Assembly: GCF_002127545.1 (NCBI RefSeq)
Contig: NZ_MUBK01000006.1
Location: forward strand, 1 to 64,000
Direction of reading: 5' to 3'
DNA length: 64,000 bases
From: Xenorhabdus beddingii
GTDB taxonomy: Bacteria; Pseudomonadota; Gammaproteobacteria; Enterobacterales; Enterobacteriaceae
Shown piece by piece: positions 26,071 through 36,770 of the stretch. The notes beneath the pieces were generated by a model. The model was not told where the DNA came from. It saw only the letters and a list, made by a program, of their open reading frames with translations, and did no database searches. The position numbers were made by a program, and so were the translations under genes. Within the stretch, counting starts at the first letter, position 1; each line of letters opens with the position of its first letter.

Positions 26071-27414
26071 ATGAGACAAAGTGGAGAAATAGCATTGGTC
26101 AACAGTACCGATTCTCTTTGGGTTAAAACGGACCAAAAAGTCAATAAAATTAGATTCAGACCATTTCCTGAAAGGATAGATTCGCAGTCCACAATAAAAA
26201 TGTTTATTGAACTAGATGATGATATCCAAAATAGTTACATTAAAATAGAGTATCGATTAAACAACGCGGAAAATAATAGTTTTCAAATTATCGGTGAGTA
26301 TAACGACAGATCTAAAACCTTTGAAATTAAAATTGATTTTAATAATATTATCGTGAACAATAATTATATTGGCTATACAGAAAGATTAGTCTGGGAACCT
26401 AATGGGATAGTCAACTTTATACTTTTTGGTAAATCAGGGAGCTATAAAGGGACATATTTAGATGCATCAAAATGGATGACAGACAGTATTAATCTTTTGG
26501 GGGATGTGCCTTTGGGTGCTCTCTGTATTCTGGGTTCCCATGATGCAGGGATGGATGAACTCACCACTCATACCCAGCATGGTGCTGAATGTAATACACT
26601 GACGCAATCACAATCTATTTTTAATCAATTGTACTTAGGGGTCAGGTACTTAGATATCAGACCCGTTATCAAAAATGGAGCGTTTTTTGCTGGTCATTAT
26701 AGTCATAATACCAAAGTGCCACAAGGCGGTACTGGTCAACCCATTGAGAATATCATTTCAGACATAAATTCATTTACATTGGCTTCTAAATCACGTAACG
26801 AGGTGATCATGATCAGATTATCCCATGATTTAAATGTAGATTTAGATAAATCTTTTACACAAGAAGAGTGGGACCAATTATTTTCTCGTTTGGATCGTGT
26901 AAATTATCTGTATGATTTTGATCATCCCATAGATGATAGATTCACAGTTCAGTCAGTTAAATTGAATGATTTCACCAAAAATGGTACGCGGGCTGCAATC
27001 TTATTTGTTGTTGAGAATAATCAGGTCAATTTGGGGAGGCGAAATAGAAAAGGCTTCTTTTATGCAAAGAACTTTCCTATTTATGATAGTTACTCTAATA
27101 CAAATGATATGAATTCAATGGCAGAAGACCAGATAGATAAGATGAAAACAAATGCTAAAGAACACTATTTTTTACTCTCTTGGATATTGACACAACAATG
27201 GTACGACCTGTCATGTGATCTTTATGAAGATTATAATAAAACTATCATGAGAATGGCAAAAATAGCCAATAAAAATTTATTTTTTAAGCTGTATCAACAT
27301 ATTAATTTAAAAGAATACATATACCCTAACATCATCTACATTGATAATGTAAAAGATTCCAACCCAGCCGCTTTATCAATGGCAATTAATTTCTCTTTAT
27401 TATTAGATAAATGA
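26071..27414 (+). CDS. PI-PLC X-domain phosphodiesterase-like protein
   Basis: A 447-residue, AT-rich gene. The bacterial PI-PLC X domain begins near residue 130: LGSHDAGMDE (first catalytic His, 157), then LGVRYLDIRPV (Arg/Asp pair near 192-195), FFAGHYS (second His, 209), and VIMIRLSHDL further on. There is no signal peptide. The N-terminal 130 residues look like a beta-sandwich. ATG at 26071 has AAGGAG at eight bases; the GTG at 26062 is too close to that site. Known relatives cleave phosphatidylinositol or GPI anchors and serve as virulence factors. An action on insect or other host membranes is inference. It stands alone, between two terminator-like hairpins. Confidence 0.85.
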   Translation: MRQSGEIALVNSTDSLWVKTDQKVNKIRFRPFPERIDSQSTIKMFIELDDDIQNSYIKIEYRLNNAENNSFQIIGEYNDRSKTFEIKIDFNNIIVNNNYIGYTERLVWEPNGIVNFILFGKSGSYKGTYLDASKWMTDSINLLGDVPLGALCILGSHDAGMDELTTHTQHGAECNTLTQSQSIFNQLYLGVRYLDIRPVIKNGAFFAGHYSHNTKVPQGGTGQPIENIISDINSFTLASKSRNEVIMIRLSHDLNVDLDKSFTQEEWDQLFSRLDRVNYLYDFDHPIDDRFTVQSVKLNDFTKNGTRAAILFVVENNQVNLGRRNRKGFFYAKNFPIYDSYSNTNDMNSMAEDQIDKMKTNAKEHYFLLSWILTQQWYDLSCDLYEDYNKTIMRMAKIANKNLFFKLYQHINLKEYIYPNIIYIDNVKDSNPAALSMAINFSLLLDK

Positions 27415-27598
27415 TTTTATTAAGTTATTTGTGGAAACCTGACCAGTCTTCCTTTAAGTGAGTCAATGTGGGATCAAATATCAGCGCAATTCGTGTCAAT
27501 GGACGGAAGATGTATCTTCTTTGAATTTGAATTACAAATGGGTGAATCGTGTGGCTGTAAATCTGGTTTATAGATGTGAAGAATAATGGATTAATTAA

Positions 27599-27634
27599 CG
27601 TGGCAGTTCACCATACCAAAAGGACACTGCCACG
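27599..27634. terminator. Hairpin between the PI-PLC gene and the MFS relic
   Basis: CGTGGCAGT (27599-27607) pairs with ACTGCCACG (27626-27634) across an 18-base loop. No strong T-run follows on either strand, so efficiency is uncertain. Confidence 0.5.
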
Positions 27635-27646
27635 CTAATCGTAATC

Positions 27647-28333
27647 TCATTTTTCATTGAATACAGTGAGTTGTTTATCAACGTATCTTCTGAAAAGTAA
27701 AACAGTCGGTGCAATGATGCTGATTGCGAAAACATAATTCCAAGCCTGTCGGTAGTCATTAGTGAAAATCAATGGCACAAGTCCTGTTGCAATAATTCTT
27801 CCACATAATGTGAAAAACTGTCCGTATGAAAATGCCCGGTCAATCATGGCTGAATCTACTTCACTCAGAATAAGATTCTGGCTTGAAACCCGTGATGCAG
27901 AATGACAAAAGCCGAGGAAAAAACTACCGGCCAAAATGACTTCAAGAGTTGGGTATAGCGCCATAATACCCAGTGTCATGGCAAAGGTAGCCGTGAAAAT
28001 AAAAATCAGACGGCGCTGTGGATAACGATTGGAAAGCCACCCCATGATGAACCCGACCAGTATCGCTCCACAACCATAGATGACCATCAGCATAATCAGA
28101 GAAATAAATGCCATGCCTGCCAGCAGCATAAAAATACCACTATGGCTCAATGAATCTGCAAAGAAAATCACCAATAAGGCCGCCAATAGTGTTGAAGATT
28201 GTGATTCAATCTCAAGGATCGCGTTAATACGATATAACTCACCCTCCTCAAAGACATCTTTGATAAAACCCTGTCGGATCGTGTAGAAAATAGCCAAATA
28301 AATTTGGATAAAGACATAGGCACAGATCAGGGC
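27647..28333 (-). pseudogene. MFS transporter relic with N-terminal and internal deletions
   Basis: The frame carries only part of a transporter. A segment typical of helices 4-5 (IYLAIFYTIRQGFIKDVFEE, residues IESQSSTLLAALL) runs straight into material typical of the second half (GFIMGWLSNRYPQRRLIFIF, motif-A-like). About 220 codons remain of an expected 400 or so. Upstream, a TAG at about 28325 precedes ALICAYVFIQ in the same frame, and no helices 1-3 are found. Confidence 0.7.
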
Positions 28334-28829
28334 CTACCAGATAAAATTTTCATGTCATCTCGAATGGTAAGGTGATTGGAAATATGGCTGATTGGATGAT
28401 AACTTTTTGTTAAATTAATGTGAATTAAATGGTTCATGCAGCCGCATTTTTTGATTTTTTGTTTTTGGATAGTGCGATACGGTATTTTTATCCAGATATT
28501 GGTTATTTTATATAAATAACATAGTTGACTATCATTATTAAAAACAAATCATCATCTAACGAATGTTAATGATGAATTAATGAGTCTTGTTTTTCTGATA
28601 ACTTTATATGTAACTTTGATATGCACTAGGGATATCTATGTTGGATTTGTTTTAAATTTAGCATTTGGAAGAGCTTTTTAACTCACTATCTAATAATAAG
28701 GTAAATAATGGATAATTACTTGACGAATGAGGAAGATAGACTTTAAAAGATAAGTCAGTATAAAATCACTCATCCTTTATAGTTTGCCTGTTTTTATTTT
28801 ATATAAACTCATTTCAATTAAGTGATATT
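28334..28829. other. AT-rich stretch without a recognised gene
   Basis: About 500 very AT-rich bases; no convincing frame or RNA gene. The right end should hold the promoter of the DUF805 gene. Confidence 0.5.
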
Positions 28830-29183
28830 ATGAATTGGTATCTTGGTGTTTTAAAAAATTATGCTGAATTCTCAGGGCGTGCCCGTCGTAAAGAATATTG
28901 GATGTTCTATTTATTCAATATCATTGTCTGCGTAGCACTGTTTATATTGGGTACAGCAATTGATGATGTTGCCGGTTTTATATTGATTATAATTTATGGC
29001 GTTTTGACGCTGATCCCTGGTCTTGCTGTCGTAGTCCGCCGTCTTCATGATACTAACCATTCTGGCTGGTGGTTTTTACTGACTTTCGTTCCACTTGGTG
29101 GTTTGATCATCTTGATATTTCTCTGCCTGGAAGGAACGCAGGGAGATAACGAATACGGTGCAGATCCGAGAAAAATTCCTTAA
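28830..29183 (+). CDS. DUF805 inner-membrane protein (YhaH/YhaI type)
   Basis: A 117-residue protein with the DUF805 signature: YAEFSGRARRKEYWMF at the start, three or four hydrophobic helices, VRRLHDTNHSGWWFLL, and a GDNEYGADP tail. Function of the family is unknown. It has its own AT-rich promoter region and a strong terminator, so it is a single-gene unit. Confidence 0.92.
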   Translation: MNWYLGVLKNYAEFSGRARRKEYWMFYLFNIIVCVALFILGTAIDDVAGFILIIIYGVLTLIPGLAVVVRRLHDTNHSGWWFLLTFVPLGGLIILIFLCLEGTQGDNEYGADPRKIP

Positions 29184-29224
29184 GGTATAGCATCAATTAA
29201 GAGTTTAGTTTGCCATGTAATATA

Positions 29225-29257
29225 AAAGCGCCACTAGACAATCAGTGGCGCTTTTTT
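29225..29257 (+). terminator. Terminator after the DUF805 gene
   Basis: Eleven-base arms AAAGCGCCACT and AGTGGCGCTTT with an eight-base loop, followed by T residues. Confidence 0.92.
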
Positions 29258-29422
29258 GATAATTGTTCTGCCATAAATTTAATATTTGAAATAATCATCT
29301 GAATGCGCTCGCTTATCTTTTGAATAAGACAAATGGTTATATTAGAGAGCGGCTTTTGTCCTTTACTTGAATTCACTTCTTATCATATAGTTAGTGGGAT
29401 CTTAAGATAAGGAGTTGTATTT

Positions 29423-29854
29423 ATGAATAATATGCGCTTGGCTTATTACGATTTATCTCCAGAACTATTGCAAGGTTTCCGTGCGGTCAAACAAGCCCTA
29501 GAAAAAAGTCCGTTGGGCGTCCCTCTGGTTGAATTAATCTATCTGCGGGTTTCCCAAATCAATGGTTGTTCTTTCTGTTTAAACAAGCACACCCAATCCC
29601 TAAGAGAAAACCAAGAAACAGAACGTCGGTTAGCTGAATTAGCCGGATGGCGGGTCAGCAGTCAGTTTAGCCCTCGTGAAAAGGCAGCGCTGGAATGGGC
29701 AGAAGCGCTCACTTATATTGTCACGACACATGCGGACGATGAGGCTTATTTACCTTTGAAAGATTATTTCACGGATCAGGAAATCTCTGATTTGACGTTT
29801 GCCATTGCGCTTATGAATGGGATGAACCGGCTTGCAATTGGTATGCGTCATTAA
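29423..29854 (+). CDS. Carboxymuconolactone decarboxylase/AhpD-family protein
   Basis: The 143 residues hold the AhpD-type redox motif NGCSFCLNKHTQ (CxxC with nearby His), then ERRLAELAGWR, FSPREKAALEWAEALT and a C-terminal ALMNGMNRLAIGMRH. Such small helical proteins form oligomers and act as peroxidase-like or disulfide reductase partners. ATAAGGAG precedes the ATG. No partner gene is adjacent. Confidence 0.9.
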   Translation: MNNMRLAYYDLSPELLQGFRAVKQALEKSPLGVPLVELIYLRVSQINGCSFCLNKHTQSLRENQETERRLAELAGWRVSSQFSPREKAALEWAEALTYIVTTHADDEAYLPLKDYFTDQEISDLTFAIALMNGMNRLAIGMRH

Positions 29855-29988
29855 TGTGATTTAATTCTGTCATGATGGTTTTATTTCATCTTAAATGTGA
29901 TCGTTTAGGCGGTCACTGAATTCAATCCTGTTAAATCACTTTTCGTTTCACCCAATGATTGATCTGCTCGCTTGGCATGTTCTATGCT

Positions 29989-30162
29989 TTATTTATCTCG
30001 CCCGCGCATCATCCGGTAAACCGCCAATCCTCCCAGCACCACGACCGCCATTATTTCCAGAATCAGCCACGGAATGGCAATTTCAGTAATGGCGTTTCCC
30101 AGAATAGAAACGCCATTCAATGCCAGTAAACCACTAATTTGAAAGGGGATGCGTTTCCTCAC
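29989..30162 (-). pseudogene. Short MFS relic downstream of mscM
   Basis: A 57-codon frame from GTG (30162) reads QISGLLALNGVSILGNAITE then IAIPWLILE, the usual first helix of an MFS_1/MFS_3 transporter, and passes directly into IMAVVVLGGLAVYRMMRGRDK, which looks like a transporter's last helix. The simplest reading is a large in-frame internal deletion. It could also be expressed as a two-helix membrane peptide; it begins 12 bases after mscM. Confidence 0.5.
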
Positions 30163-30174
30163 GTCAACTTAATC

Positions 30175-33100
30175 TTATAATTCTCCTGGCTTACGCGGGG
30201 GATTGCGTCCCGAAATATTGGCGGTAGAGCTGCGTATTTCCTGACCAAAAATATCAACCCGTGCCTGAAAAGGCGGGAATGGCAAGGTAATATCGTGTTT
30301 GCGGAATTCCTGCAAAATGTGTTGGTGTACTTCGTGGCGGGCGGGCATACGATGCCCCATTTCCGCAGCATAAGCACGCAGTTCGTAAATTTGAATCCCT
30401 TGCTGCAAATCCACCAAGTAAACTTCTGGCATCGGATTATCGAGAATTAATGGTGAGCTTTTGGCGGCCGTCATTAATATGTCGGTGGCATAGGCGGATT
30501 CAATATCCGCCGGGACAGGGACAGTCAGGACGATACGGGTGATCGTGTCAGACAGTGACCAGTTGATGAATTGCTCAGTAATAAAAGCCTTGTTGGGAAC
30601 AATAATTTCTTTTCTGTCCCAGTCGGACAAGGTGGTGGCACGTGTATTAATCTTCGTGATGCTGCCAGTCAGACCACGGATAGTCACGGTATCACCAATC
30701 CGGATGGGTTTTTCAAATAGGATAATCAGGCCGGAAATGATATTGGTGAAAATTTCTTGTAAGCCAAAACCAAGACCCACCCCCATGGCCGCAATCAGCC
30801 ATTGTATTTTCGACCACTCAATACCCACCAGAGAGAAACCAATTAAACCCCCAATCAGGGTGATGCTGTATTTGGTTAACGTTGTGATGGCATAACCTGT
30901 ACCCGGTGATAGCTCCAGATGCTGTAACAGAGCAAGTTCCAGCAGTGCGGGCAGGTTACGGACAAGCTGCGTGGTAATGACAATGACCAATATCGCCACT
31001 AATATCGAGCCAAGGGTAATTGGCTGGACCGTCTCAATGCCGTTTATGGTCGTACTTACGTTCCAAAGCCTGATATTTTCAAGGAAGGAAAACGCTGAAT
31101 GTAATTCAGACCACAATAGGATGAGTGAAACGAGCGCAATCATGGTCAGGATCGAACGGACTAGTCCCAATGATTGGGCGCTGATGGCATCCAAATCAAT
31201 GACGGGTTCTTCAACCTCGATTGAACCTTCTACGCTGCTATTGATATTGCTTGAATCGTCTTCACTTTTGGCGCGTTGAGCCAGTATTTCTGCACGGCGC
31301 TGCTTGGCGCGTTCAAACGCAATTTTACGTCGTTGGATCAGCATCCATCGACGGATAATGTGGTAAACGACCAGTAAGAAGAACCAGATGGCAACCGAGG
31401 TTTCCAGACGCCCCAGCAGTGCCTGTGAGGTTTGCAGATAGCCGAGGATCGAAGCCAGTGCCGCTAAGATCGGGGCAGAAAGTAATATCCACCATAAGAC
31501 AGAGCTAACAATATTTTCGCCTGATCCATGTTTGTCCATATAGAGCGGAATGCCAGCGCGTTTTAAGCTACTGGTCACCAGACTCAAGGAAATACAGAGC
31601 ATCACAAAACAGAGCCTGCCAAGGGTTGAGATAAATTCCCGGTCGTTGTAGTGATTAAAGGTGATCAACGCCATCATGAGAGGCGCGATCAGGAAAATGG
31701 ACAGGCGATAAAAACGCATTGCCCGTTTGATGCGCTCTTCCGGCCAGCGAAAATGAGCGATAAATAAGCCATTGGGATGGGCAAATGCAGCACTGAGCAT
31801 AAAGACCCATAGAACCGGCGTGGTTGCACGTACACCATCGCCTATCGCGTTAGCCATCGGGTATTGCCACGCATTTTGCAGGCCATAGCCAATGGCTGAC
31901 CAGAGCATCGGCAGTGGTAATGCCGCGACGATAGACCAGAAAACGGTACGCAAGGTCAGTGAAAAATGATCTTGGGTCACTTTGCCTATGCGATTGCTGG
32001 AACGTTCGAGAAAGGCATGGTATTGGCGGTGCGAGCTAATACTGAAAATCACCAGCAGCAAAGTCCCCAGCAAATAGAGCAGGGTATCCTGTGTGGTCAA
32101 CATATTATGGATCGCCGCACCTAACTGCGAAAAGGTATCCAGAGACAGTAAGCGCGTCAGATCTTGCACCACCAGCAGTGGATAATGCAGTGAGATGGGG
32201 TTGACATCCGCCACCCAAAATAGATAGCGATGGGTGGCATCCCGAACTTCATTCACGGCATCATTTAATTGGCTGGTGGCGACTTTGAGCTTTGTCAGCT
32301 CCAGTATTTCGTTGTCATACCCTGAAAGCAGAGAATTTAATAACTCTTTTCGCGTTCGGATAAGAGATTCATAAACTTGCTTCTGTGCCGATGTCAGGGC
32401 GTGATATGAGGGTGATGGCTGATCAATCTCATGCTGTGAACGTTCCAGCATATCCTCGTAGTTCAGTCTCTCAATCCGCAATTCGACAATGTTTCTGTCA
32501 AGTTGCTGGGATTTTGGCATATCAGGGATACGGGTGACCTGAGCCCTTAAGGCTTCCCCAAGTGCGGTGGAGTCGTTTAGCCATTGTGCCTGTTCACGGA
32601 TAGTATTCAGGGTTCGGCGAACCAGCAAAACATCGTCGGCGGCTTTGCGCTGTTGCGAACCAATGACGTCCATGTTCTGGGTTTGCTGACTGAGCATTTG
32701 CGATAACTGGCGGTTTTGCTGAAGCTCATTGAGTAAAAATTGAGGCAGTTTTCCGCCACTCTGTTCTGCCAGCATCTCGGTATGTTCAAGGGCGGATTCT
32801 GCTTTTTGCTGGCGTTGGATATTTAACTGGTTGCGCAATTGTTGGAGTTGGATATCCAACCGTTGATAGCGTTTTTTAAATAATTCGGCGCCTATGCGGG
32901 CAATTTCTTGCCGATTGTTGGCAGAAAGTTGTGCCATTTCCAACTCATTGGTCATGGCATTACGGGCATTGACTTCTGCTTGGGCTAAGGTTAATTGAGC
33001 CTTGGCCAGTGGGGTAGAAGGTGAACCTAAAGATTGGAGACGGGAAGTCGCTTCCGCTTGCAGACGTTTCGCTTCACCCTGTTGCTGGGGCAACAGGGTA

Positions 33101-33519
33101 ATGGAATCGCTGATTTCCCGGATCTTATCCTGTTCTTGCTGTAATTGGCGCCCTTTTTCCAGTAATTCGCTGCTAATCTGGGTAATTTGTTGTTCTAGCT
33201 TATTGATGGGCTGATTGGCAGGAATTGGGGGGACAGCATCGCTTTCGGCAAGAATTTTCTGGCGCAATTCTTTGATGTTGGCGGGAAAGCGATCAATCGA
33301 CTGTTGATATTTCTGGATACGCTCATTGGCGGATTTGGTCTCGTTAACCCACGTTATGGCCCCTTGAAGTGCCTGCGCGATTTCAGAATCTTGTGAATTT
33401 TTACTGCCTTCAACCTGCTTTAGCTCTTGATTCAGTTGGGTTTCGTCCAACTGAGTCACAGAGGCAAAAGCCGGGTTCGCAAGCAACAGGCTGAAAAATA
33501 AACTGATCATCAGGCGCAC
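30175..33519 (-). CDS. mscM: MscM, large MscS-family mechanosensitive channel
   Basis: The 1114-residue protein has a signal peptide (SLFFSLLLANPAFA), a long periplasmic coiled-coil part (about 20-450, rich in Gln/Leu/Glu), about eleven membrane helices, and the MscS core near the end: GVGLGFGLQEIFTNIISGLI is the pore helix, followed by GDTVTIRGLTGSITKINTRAT of the beta domain. Length matches E. coli YjeP/MscM (1107). GTG start at 33519; an ATG nine bases on is possible. It follows psd by 25 bases as in E. coli, in one transcript. It opens on osmotic downshock. Confidence 0.96.
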   Translation of the reverse strand: MRLMISLFFSLLLANPAFASVTQLDETQLNQELKQVEGSKNSQDSEIAQALQGAITWVNETKSANERIQKYQQSIDRFPANIKELRQKILAESDAVPPIPANQPINKLEQQITQISSELLEKGRQLQQEQDKIREISDSITLLPQQQGEAKRLQAEATSRLQSLGSPSTPLAKAQLTLAQAEVNARNAMTNELEMAQLSANNRQEIARIGAELFKKRYQRLDIQLQQLRNQLNIQRQQKAESALEHTEMLAEQSGGKLPQFLLNELQQNRQLSQMLSQQTQNMDVIGSQQRKAADDVLLVRRTLNTIREQAQWLNDSTALGEALRAQVTRIPDMPKSQQLDRNIVELRIERLNYEDMLERSQHEIDQPSPSYHALTSAQKQVYESLIRTRKELLNSLLSGYDNEILELTKLKVATSQLNDAVNEVRDATHRYLFWVADVNPISLHYPLLVVQDLTRLLSLDTFSQLGAAIHNMLTTQDTLLYLLGTLLLVIFSISSHRQYHAFLERSSNRIGKVTQDHFSLTLRTVFWSIVAALPLPMLWSAIGYGLQNAWQYPMANAIGDGVRATTPVLWVFMLSAAFAHPNGLFIAHFRWPEERIKRAMRFYRLSIFLIAPLMMALITFNHYNDREFISTLGRLCFVMLCISLSLVTSSLKRAGIPLYMDKHGSGENIVSSVLWWILLSAPILAALASILGYLQTSQALLGRLETSVAIWFFLLVVYHIIRRWMLIQRRKIAFERAKQRRAEILAQRAKSEDDSSNINSSVEGSIEVEEPVIDLDAISAQSLGLVRSILTMIALVSLILLWSELHSAFSFLENIRLWNVSTTINGIETVQPITLGSILVAILVIVITTQLVRNLPALLELALLQHLELSPGTGYAITTLTKYSITLIGGLIGFSLVGIEWSKIQWLIAAMGVGLGFGLQEIFTNIISGLIILFEKPIRIGDTVTIRGLTGSITKINTRATTLSDWDRKEIIVPNKAFITEQFINWSLSDTITRIVLTVPVPADIESAYATDILMTAAKSSPLILDNPMPEVYLVDLQQGIQIYELRAYAAEMGHRMPARHEVHQHILQEFRKHDITLPFPPFQARVDIFGQEIRSSTANISGRNPPRKPGEL

Positions 33520-33544
33520 AATAAGGGGCTCCTTGTCTCTAAAA

Positions 33545-34480
33545 TTAGCTAACGATGTCTTTATTCATGGCTTCACCATTTGCTGCTTCATCGGTGTCCA
33601 CAGCCAATTCTTCTGCCGTGATCGCCTGAGCCATCAAACCACCCATGCGGGTTTGTGAACCACTGTATAAATTATTGGCAAAATTAACCTGATGGGAAAC
33701 AAACAGGTTGATAACCGTTGAACCCAGTTTGAAGCGCCCCATTTCTTCCCCTTTTTGGAGGGAAATGGCCCCTTCCTGACCTTCTGCCGGATAGGTCCAG
33801 CGTTTGATGATGCCTTCCCGTGGCGGGGTGACACAGCCACTCCAAACGGTTTCAATACTACCAACAATAGTTGCACCGACCAGAATCTGCACCATTGGCC
33901 CGAATGCAGTTTCGAAGACACAGATGACACGTTCATTGCGGGCAAACAGGTTTGGCACATTGGCTGCGGTCAGCAGATTGACGGAAAACAGATCACCGGG
34001 AACATAGATCATCTCTTTGAGTACGCCATCGCATGGCATATGGACACGGTGATAATCTTTGGGCGATAAGTAGGTGGTGATAAACTGACCGTTACGGAAT
34101 TGCTCTGCGAGTTGATACTGTCCTGCCAAGAGCGCTTCTACGGTGTAGTAATGGCCTTTGGCCTGAATAATTTGATCCTCGCGGATCGCCCCAAGCTGGC
34201 TGACGGTTCCGTCTGCCGGCAGAGCCAACTGATTGGTTTCATTGACGATCGGGCGAATATCCTCCTTCAAGGGACGGACAAAAAACTCATTGAATGTTGA
34301 GTAGGCGGTGAATGAGGAATTTTTTGCTTCATTCATGTCGACTTTATAGGCTTTGGCGAAAGCCTTGATGACAAACTGGGTGAGCCAGCCCGCCTTTTTA
34401 CTGGCAAACCAGCCCGCAAAATTTGTAATGCATTGCTTTGGAAGTAAATATTGAAACCTAATCTTAAGATTATCCAGCAC
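33545..34480 (-). CDS. psd: Phosphatidylserine decarboxylase proenzyme
   Basis: The cleavage site that forms the pyruvoyl group is LGST in [12 protein letters not shown] near the C-terminus; Asp/His of the self-processing site lie in [11 protein letters not shown] and [11 protein letters not shown] use the GTG at 34480 ([15 protein letters not shown]) with AAGAGG upstream because known Psd proteins begin there; the longer frame starts with TTG at 34516. 311 residues. It makes phosphatidylethanolamine at the inner membrane. Confidence 0.95.
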   Translation of the reverse strand: MLDNLKIRFQYLLPKQCITNFAGWFASKKAGWLTQFVIKAFAKAYKVDMNEAKNSSFTAYSTFNEFFVRPLKEDIRPIVNETNQLALPADGTVSQLGAIREDQIIQAKGHYYTVEALLAGQYQLAEQFRNGQFITTYLSPKDYHRVHMPCDGVLKEMIYVPGDLFSVNLLTAANVPNLFARNERVICVFETAFGPMVQILVGATIVGSIETVWSGCVTPPREGIIKRWTYPAEGQEGAISLQKGEEMGRFKLGSTVINLFVSHQVNFANNLYSGSQTRMGGLMAQAITAEELAVDTDEAANGEAMNKDIVS

Positions 34481-34573
34481 GTCAACCTCTTGGATTTTTC
34501 TTGGTAAATTGGACAAAAGTCTACCATTGTACCTGCCATTATTTTTAATGTCAGGGTATCGTTAATTATTGTC

Positions 34574-35632
34574 TTATTTCTGACTGTCTGTGAAATTTCT
34601 GCGTGGCTTAACCTGCGCCATGCTTTCCAGAATCCGGTGATAATTCTCGAAACGCTCTTCCGCAATAATCCCTTTTTCCAGCGCTGCCTTTAAGGCACAC
34701 CCGGGATCTTCTTGATGTTTACAATCACGGAATTTGCATCCCCCAAGGTATTCGCGAAATTCCACAAAGCCTTCTGTCACCTGTTCTGGCGTGAGATGCC
34801 ATAACCCGAATTCACGGACACCCGGAGAGTCGATTACATCTCCCCCCAATGGAAAATGGTAAAGGCGTGATGTCGTGGTGGTGTGCTGACCAAGGCCGGA
34901 ATTATCAGAGACGTCGTTGACCAGAATGTCTTTTTCGTTATCCGGTAACAGGGTATTGAGCAGGCTGGATTTTCCCACGCCAGATTGCCCTGCGAAGATA
35001 CTGATTTTATCCGCCAGCGAGGAAGTCAGCTCCGCGATGCCTTCCCCGGTATAGCTGGAAATTTCCAGTACGCGATAACCGATATGGCGGTAGATATCCA
35101 TGACACCATTAACCCATTCACGGCTTTCGGCATCCAACAGGTCGATTTTATTGAGTACGATCAACGGCTCGATATTGAGTGTTTCACAGGCAACTAAGTA
35201 GCGATCGATAATATTCAGTGAAAGCTCTGGCAATATCGCAGAGACGATCACAATTTGGTTGATATTTGACGCGATGGGCTTGATGCCATCGTAGTAGTCG
35301 GGGCGTGTGAGAACCGACGTGCGTTCATGAACCGCTTCCACGATCCCATTGACTTTAACATCGGATTGGAGTTGCAGCGCGGGGCGCCAGACAACACGAT
35401 CGCCGGTAACCAGTGAGCGGATTGTCCTGCGAATATTGCAACGCTGTATGGACAAATCTGCGGCCTCAATATCGGCGTGTTGCCCGAATCGGCTGATCAC
35501 CAGCCCTTCCTGCGGCTCACCAAACTGGCTATCATCCATTTCTGGTTTGTTGGCATCAGCCTTGTTCAGCCTGCGCTGATGATTGGCTTGCACACGGCGT
35601 TGCTGCCCTTTGGAGAGTTTATTTTTAGCCAC
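34574..35632 (-). CDS. rsgA: Ribosome small-subunit GTPase RsgA
   Basis: A 352-residue circularly permuted GTPase: OB domain first, then G4 LNKIDLLD, G1 [13 protein letters not shown]3 [11 protein letters not shown], and the C-terminal zinc motif with [17 protein letters not shown]. It helps mature the 30S subunit. It lies upstream of psd in the same direction, as in E. coli. Confidence 0.96.
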   Translation of the reverse strand: MAKNKLSKGQQRRVQANHQRRLNKADANKPEMDDSQFGEPQEGLVISRFGQHADIEAADLSIQRCNIRRTIRSLVTGDRVVWRPALQLQSDVKVNGIVEAVHERTSVLTRPDYYDGIKPIASNINQIVIVSAILPELSLNIIDRYLVACETLNIEPLIVLNKIDLLDAESREWVNGVMDIYRHIGYRVLEISSYTGEGIAELTSSLADKISIFAGQSGVGKSSLLNTLLPDNEKDILVNDVSDNSGLGQHTTTTSRLYHFPLGGDVIDSPGVREFGLWHLTPEQVTEGFVEFREYLGGCKFRDCKHQEDPGCALKAALEKGIIAEERFENYHRILESMAQVKPRRNFTDSQK

Positions 35633-35743
35633 CGAACCTCACTTAATTTCACCTATCTTGCTGATTATCGCTGTGAGTGATCAAAAACGTTATGATACAC
35701 CACCGATACAGACTACCTCTTTTGAAGGAAACTAGGATATATC

Positions 35744-36289
35744 ATGTCAAAAAGTGAGAACAATCTTATCTGGATAGATTTAGAAATGACGGGCCTAGAT
35801 CCAGAGCGTGATCGCATAATTGAAATTGCGACTATTGTCACTGACTCGGAACTCAATATCCTGGCAGAAGGGCCGGTGATTGCGGTGCATCAGTCAGATG
35901 AACAATTGGCATTGATGGATGACTGGAATGTACGGACGCATACTGGCAGTGGGTTGGTTGAGCGTGTGAAAAAAAGTCAGTTTGATGATACTGAGGCAGA
36001 AAAAGCGACCATCGCTTTTCTGGAACAGTGGGTTCCGGCAGGAAAATCGCCCATTTGTGGCAACAGTGTAGGACAGGATCGCCGTTTTCTGTTTCGTTAT
36101 ATGCCAGAGCTGGAAAAATATTTTCACTATCGTTACTTGGATGTCAGTACGCTTAAGGAATTGGCTCGCCGTTGGAACCCTGAAATGTTGTCAGGGCTTA
36201 GCAAGAAAAATACTCATCAGGCATTGGATGATATCCGGGAATCGATTGCTGAATTAGTGTATTACCGTGAGCATTTTATTCAGAAATAA
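35744..36289 (+). CDS. orn: Oligoribonuclease
   Basis: The 181-residue DEDDh exonuclease has [20 protein letters not shown] at the start (Asp, Glu), [12 protein letters not shown] in the middle, and [14 protein letters not shown] (His, Asp) at the end. It degrades 2-5-nucleotide RNAs including pGpG. It is divergent from rsgA, as in E. coli. Confidence 0.97.
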   Translation: MSKSENNLIWIDLEMTGLDPERDRIIEIATIVTDSELNILAEGPVIAVHQSDEQLALMDDWNVRTHTGSGLVERVKKSQFDDTEAEKATIAFLEQWVPAGKSPICGNSVGQDRRFLFRYMPELEKYFHYRYLDVSTLKELARRWNPEMLSGLSKKNTHQALDDIRESIAELVYYREHFIQK

Positions 36290-36490
36290 CCCAAAGTGAC
36301 CGAAAATAAAGCATTGTACGAAAGGTAATCTCCTGATTGATGATTAAGCGGATAATTTGCCGGTTTAATCATCAATCAGATAAAAAACGCGATTTTTTGT
36401 GTTTTGGGGCTTGCCAGAAGAATAATTCCTCGTATAATGCGCTCCCCGTACCGATGAATAATTTCAACAGTACGGCACACCAAGATCTAA

Positions 36491-36566
<76 letters not shown>

Positions 36567-36619
36567 AATCGAAAATGATGTAGGTGTGAAAAATCCGGCT
36601 GGCAGAAGCCGAAAAAAAT

Positions 36620-36695
<76 letters not shown>

Positions 36696-36736
36696 AATTC
36701 AGGACGGTGGGTTTTTAGCAAAATCTGCCCGTCATC

Positions 36737-36762
36737 AAAAAAGCGCCGAAAGGCGCTTTTTT
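36737..36762. terminator. Bidirectional terminator after the tRNA pair
   Basis: AAAAAAGCGCC and GGCGCTTTTTT around a GAAA loop. It can stop the tRNA transcript on the plus strand and the oxidoreductase transcript on the minus strand. Confidence 0.92.
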
Positions 36763-36770
36763 GTTTCTTG

